DNA of 59,297 nt, taken from assembly GCA_015061725.1 (NCBI GenBank), contig SUVX01000018.1, positions 1 through 59,297 of the forward strand, written 5' to 3'. Positions 57,171 through 59,297 of this stretch are shown in pieces (the first letter of the stretch is position 1; the number at the start of each line of letters is the position of its first letter). The notes under the pieces were generated by a model that was not told the DNA's origin, made no database searches, and was given only the letters and a program-made list of their open reading frames with translations. A program made the translations under genes and the position numbers. This stretch comes from Lentisphaerota bacterium (GTDB taxonomy: Bacteria > Verrucomicrobiota > Lentisphaeria > Victivallales > Victivallaceae).

Positions 57171-59054
57171 ATGGCAAAGCGTTCTTGCGAGTTTAAAACA
57201 GAAGTCAGTCAGTTGCTGAATTTAATGATTCATTCATTATATTCCAACCGTGACATCTTTTTGCGCGAGCTGATTGCCAACGCTGCCGATGCCATTGACA
57301 AGGCCCGTTTTGACAGTCTGACAGACCCCGCACAGGCCCGTGACTGGAAAATTTCCATTGGCATTGACAAAGAAGCCAAAATTCTTACCATTACCGATAA
57401 CGGTATCGGTATGACTGAGCAGGAGGTTATCGACAACGTCGGAACCATCGCCAAGAGCGGAACCAGAGCCTTTTTGAAAATGCTTGAAGAAAAAGGAACC
57501 AGTGCCGCGGATATGCCCGAGATGATCGGTCAGTTCGGTGTGGGTTTCTACTCTGCCTTTATGGTCGCATCCAAAGTTGAACTGCGGACCAAACGTTCCG
57601 GCAGTGATGCGCCTGCTGTCTGTTGGAGCAGTACCGGTGAGGGTTCTTTTGAAATCGAGTCCTGTGACCGCACCGAACCCGGAACCGAAATCAAGATGTT
57701 CCTCAAAGATGATGCCGAAATGTATCTTGAAAGTTGGAAACTGACCGGCATTATCCATAAATATTCTGATTATATTGAGTATCCGATCACCGTTCCCGAA
57801 GTCAAGGTCGATGAAGATAAGAAAGAAACGGTAACTGAAAAGACCGTCAATTCTCAGAAAGCGATCTGGCTGCGTAAACCCTCTGAAATTACTGAAGATG
57901 AGTACAAGAGTTTCTATACGCACATTTCCAATTTTGCGGGAACGAATTATCTGAAACCGATTCATATTTCTGCTGAAGGTGTCAGTGAGTTCAAAGCGTT
58001 GCTGTTTCTGCCGAAAGAGGCTCCGTTCAATCTTCTGATGCCCGATATTCAGAAAAAGGGGCTCCAGCTTTATGTGAAGCGTGTATTCATCACTGACGAA
58101 TGCAAAGCGCTTCTGCCGGATTATCTGCGTTTTGTGAGCGGAGTTGTTGATTCCGGAGATTTGCCGCTGAACGTCTCCCGCGAGATTCTGCAGGATAATC
58201 CGCATATCGCCAAGATAGAGAAGACGATTACTTCAAAGATTCTGGGCGAATTGAAAAAACTGATTGAAAACGATCGTGAAAATTACGATTTGTTCTTTAC
58301 TGAGTTCGGAAAGATTCTCAAAGAGGGACTTCATACGGATTTCACCAATGCAGAAAAACTCAAGGATCTTGTTCTTTACGGTTCAATGAATACGCCTGAA
58401 GATAAGAAGATCACTTTGGCTGAATACGTCAGTGCCATGCCTGAGAACCAGCCTGCGATTTATTACATTACCGGCGACAAGCGTGAATCAGTTGAATCCA
58501 ATCCCGGACTGGAATACTTCCGCAAACAGGGATATGATGTGTTGTTCATGACCGATCCGATTGACGAGTGGGTCATGCAGTCAATGAACCAGTATGCGAA
58601 AAAGAATTTTGTATCCATCACCAAGGATGGACTTGAAATAGACGGAGCCGAAGAAACGGTCAAAGCGGCTGCTGAAAAGTACGGAAAAATTCTTGAATAC
58701 CTCAAGAAGGAGTTTGAAGGAAAAGTAAGCGAAGTGCGTTTCTCAGTGCGCTTGACAGAAAGTCCCTGCTGTTTGATTACCGAGGGCAGTGCCTTGGCGC
58801 CGCATATGGAAAGACTTTTCCGTGCGATGAACCAGGCGGTACCTGAAAGCAAACGCATTCTTGAGCTGAATCCGGAACATCCGTTGATTGCGGCATTGAA
58901 TGACATGGCAGGAGATGCAGAAAATCCTGATTTGAAAAAATATGCTAACGTTCTGTGGGATCAGGCACTTTTATCCGAAGGCAGTCCGATTAAAGACACG
59001 GCAGCTTTTGTAAAGAACGTGACAGAACTGATGCTCAAAGGCATCGGAAAGTAG
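57171..59054 (+). CDS. htpG: HSP90-family chaperone HtpG
   Basis: 627 aa ATP-dependent chaperone. N-domain: [40 protein letters not shown] (Glu in RELI and Asn in IANA, the ATP-site residues), [40 protein letters not shown]. Middle domain: the Arg in [20 protein letters not shown] is the conserved catalytic loop. The C-terminal dimerisation domain ends in LMLKGIGK. The common EEVD end of eukaryotes is absent, as in bacteria. Start 57171 is preferred because AGGAGG and AAGGA precede it; an in-frame ATG 30 bp earlier has none. Confidence 0.96.
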   Translation: MAKRSCEFKTEVSQLLNLMIHSLYSNRDIFLRELIANAADAIDKARFDSLTDPAQARDWKISIGIDKEAKILTITDNGIGMTEQEVIDNVGTIAKSGTRAFLKMLEEKGTSAADMPEMIGQFGVGFYSAFMVASKVELRTKRSGSDAPAVCWSSTGEGSFEIESCDRTEPGTEIKMFLKDDAEMYLESWKLTGIIHKYSDYIEYPITVPEVKVDEDKKETVTEKTVNSQKAIWLRKPSEITEDEYKSFYTHISNFAGTNYLKPIHISAEGVSEFKALLFLPKEAPFNLLMPDIQKKGLQLYVKRVFITDECKALLPDYLRFVSGVVDSGDLPLNVSREILQDNPHIAKIEKTITSKILGELKKLIENDRENYDLFFTEFGKILKEGLHTDFTNAEKLKDLVLYGSMNTPEDKKITLAEYVSAMPENQPAIYYITGDKRESVESNPGLEYFRKQGYDVLFMTDPIDEWVMQSMNQYAKKNFVSITKDGLEIDGAEETVKAAAEKYGKILEYLKKEFEGKVSEVRFSVRLTESPCCLITEGSALAPHMERLFRAMNQAVPESKRILELNPEHPLIAALNDMAGDAENPDLKKYANVLWDQALLSEGSPIKDTAAFVKNVTELMLKGIGK

Positions 59055-59066
59055 TTTTGCAAAACC

Positions 59067-59154
59067 GGAGAGATGGTCGAGTGGTTTAAGGCAGCGGTCT
59101 TGAAAACCGCCGAGGCGCAAGTCTCCGAGGGTTCGAATCCCTCTCTCTCCGCCA
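59067..59154 (+). tRNA. serT: tRNA-Ser (anticodon UGA)
   Basis: 88 nt. The acceptor stem GGAGAGA pairs with TCTCTCC (59144-59150), then G and CCA encoded in the DNA. Anticodon stem GCGGT/ACCGC encloses loop CTTGAAA with anticodon TGA at 59101-59103. The long variable arm (GAGGCGCAAGTCTC) is typical of class II tRNAs. T-loop GGTTCGAATCC is present. A minus-strand reading of this tRNA yields the usual false protein frame, which was discarded. Confidence 0.97.
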
Positions 59155-59297
59155 TTTTTTTTGTCCCCCTTTTAATCTACCTGAAAAAATCATCCTTACT
59201 ATTATTTTGTAAAACTCGTTGACTCAAAGGCTTTTACAACATTTCTGCCAGTGTGTAAGAAACACACTCAGACTCTGAAATCAGACCGTTTTGCCCC
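59155..59297. other. non-coding tail of the window
   Basis: A T run follows the tRNA and may end its transcript. I see no gene in the remaining bases. Confidence 0.6.

Noticed and set aside
58961..59155. 64-codon minus-strand frame across the tRNA
   Set aside because: It is the well-known false frame read from the reverse strand of a serine tRNA.

Overview
The window (about 59.3 kb, roughly 45-50% GC) looks like a chromosomal segment of a Gram-negative, polysaccharide-degrading bacterium, most probably of the phylum Lentisphaerota (Victivallales type). This is an inference from gene content: three pseudopilin genes of the '[16 protein letters not shown] ... H-X9-DG' kind placed directly upstream of large secreted proteins, an alpha-L-fucosidase, a heparinase II/III-like lyase, a secretin, Lgt and HtpG. 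Housekeeping promoters repeat one pattern, TTGNNN-17 bp-TATATT/TATAAT.

Layout. 1-6.5 kb: a Gfo/Idh/MocA oxidoreductase broken by one extra base in a poly-G run, a divergent AraC regulator, a non-coding stretch made of a 60-bp perfect palindrome and a small hairpin array between 37-bp direct repeats, a DMT-type permease, and a convergent lgt-rluD-fucosidase operon. 6.6-9.3 kb: archaeal-type IMP cyclohydrolase (purO) and a UvrD/PcrA helicase. 9.4-11.7 kb: pseudopilin carrying a five-hairpin array in its N-terminal coding region, then a protein ending in a uridine-kinase-like domain. 12.1-18.6 kb: tightly coupled operon of secretin, MacA-like adaptor, MacB-like ATPase, MacB-like permease and a lipoprotein of the C45/acyltransferase Ntn family, which reads like an ABC exporter with a secretin as its outer-membrane channel. 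18.6-25.0 kb: four-gene minus-strand operon of a Clp-N/two-AAA ATPase, an unrecognised 604-aa protein, a membrane-anchored protein with two PBP-like transpeptidase domains lacking the catalytic Ser/Lys, and a small acidic protein; a DUF1963 gene is divergent. These two operons and the hairpin arrays are the best candidates for undescribed biology.

26.2-32.6 kb: pseudopilin plus two secreted proteins (409 and 1391 aa) joined by 4-bp overlaps and sharing a C-terminal beta-sandwich-like module. 32.7-38.4 kb: HU, hisS, adk, map, infA, ackA, pta. 38.5-42.0 kb: AraC regulator divergent from a third pseudopilin and a secreted 559-aa protein. 42.2-48.2 kb: a secreted double-thioredoxin protein and an operon of heparinase-like lyase, 2-hydroxyacid dehydrogenase and sugar isomerase. 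48.2-57.0 kb: seven-gene minus-strand run (DUF349 protein, argC, LeuA-like synthase, holA, murC-like ligase, aminotransferase, DUF4186). 57.1-59.3 kb: htpG and tRNA-Ser(UGA).

All calls come from reading the sequence without database searches; family names rest on recognised motifs and are weakest for the large secreted proteins and the AAA operon.
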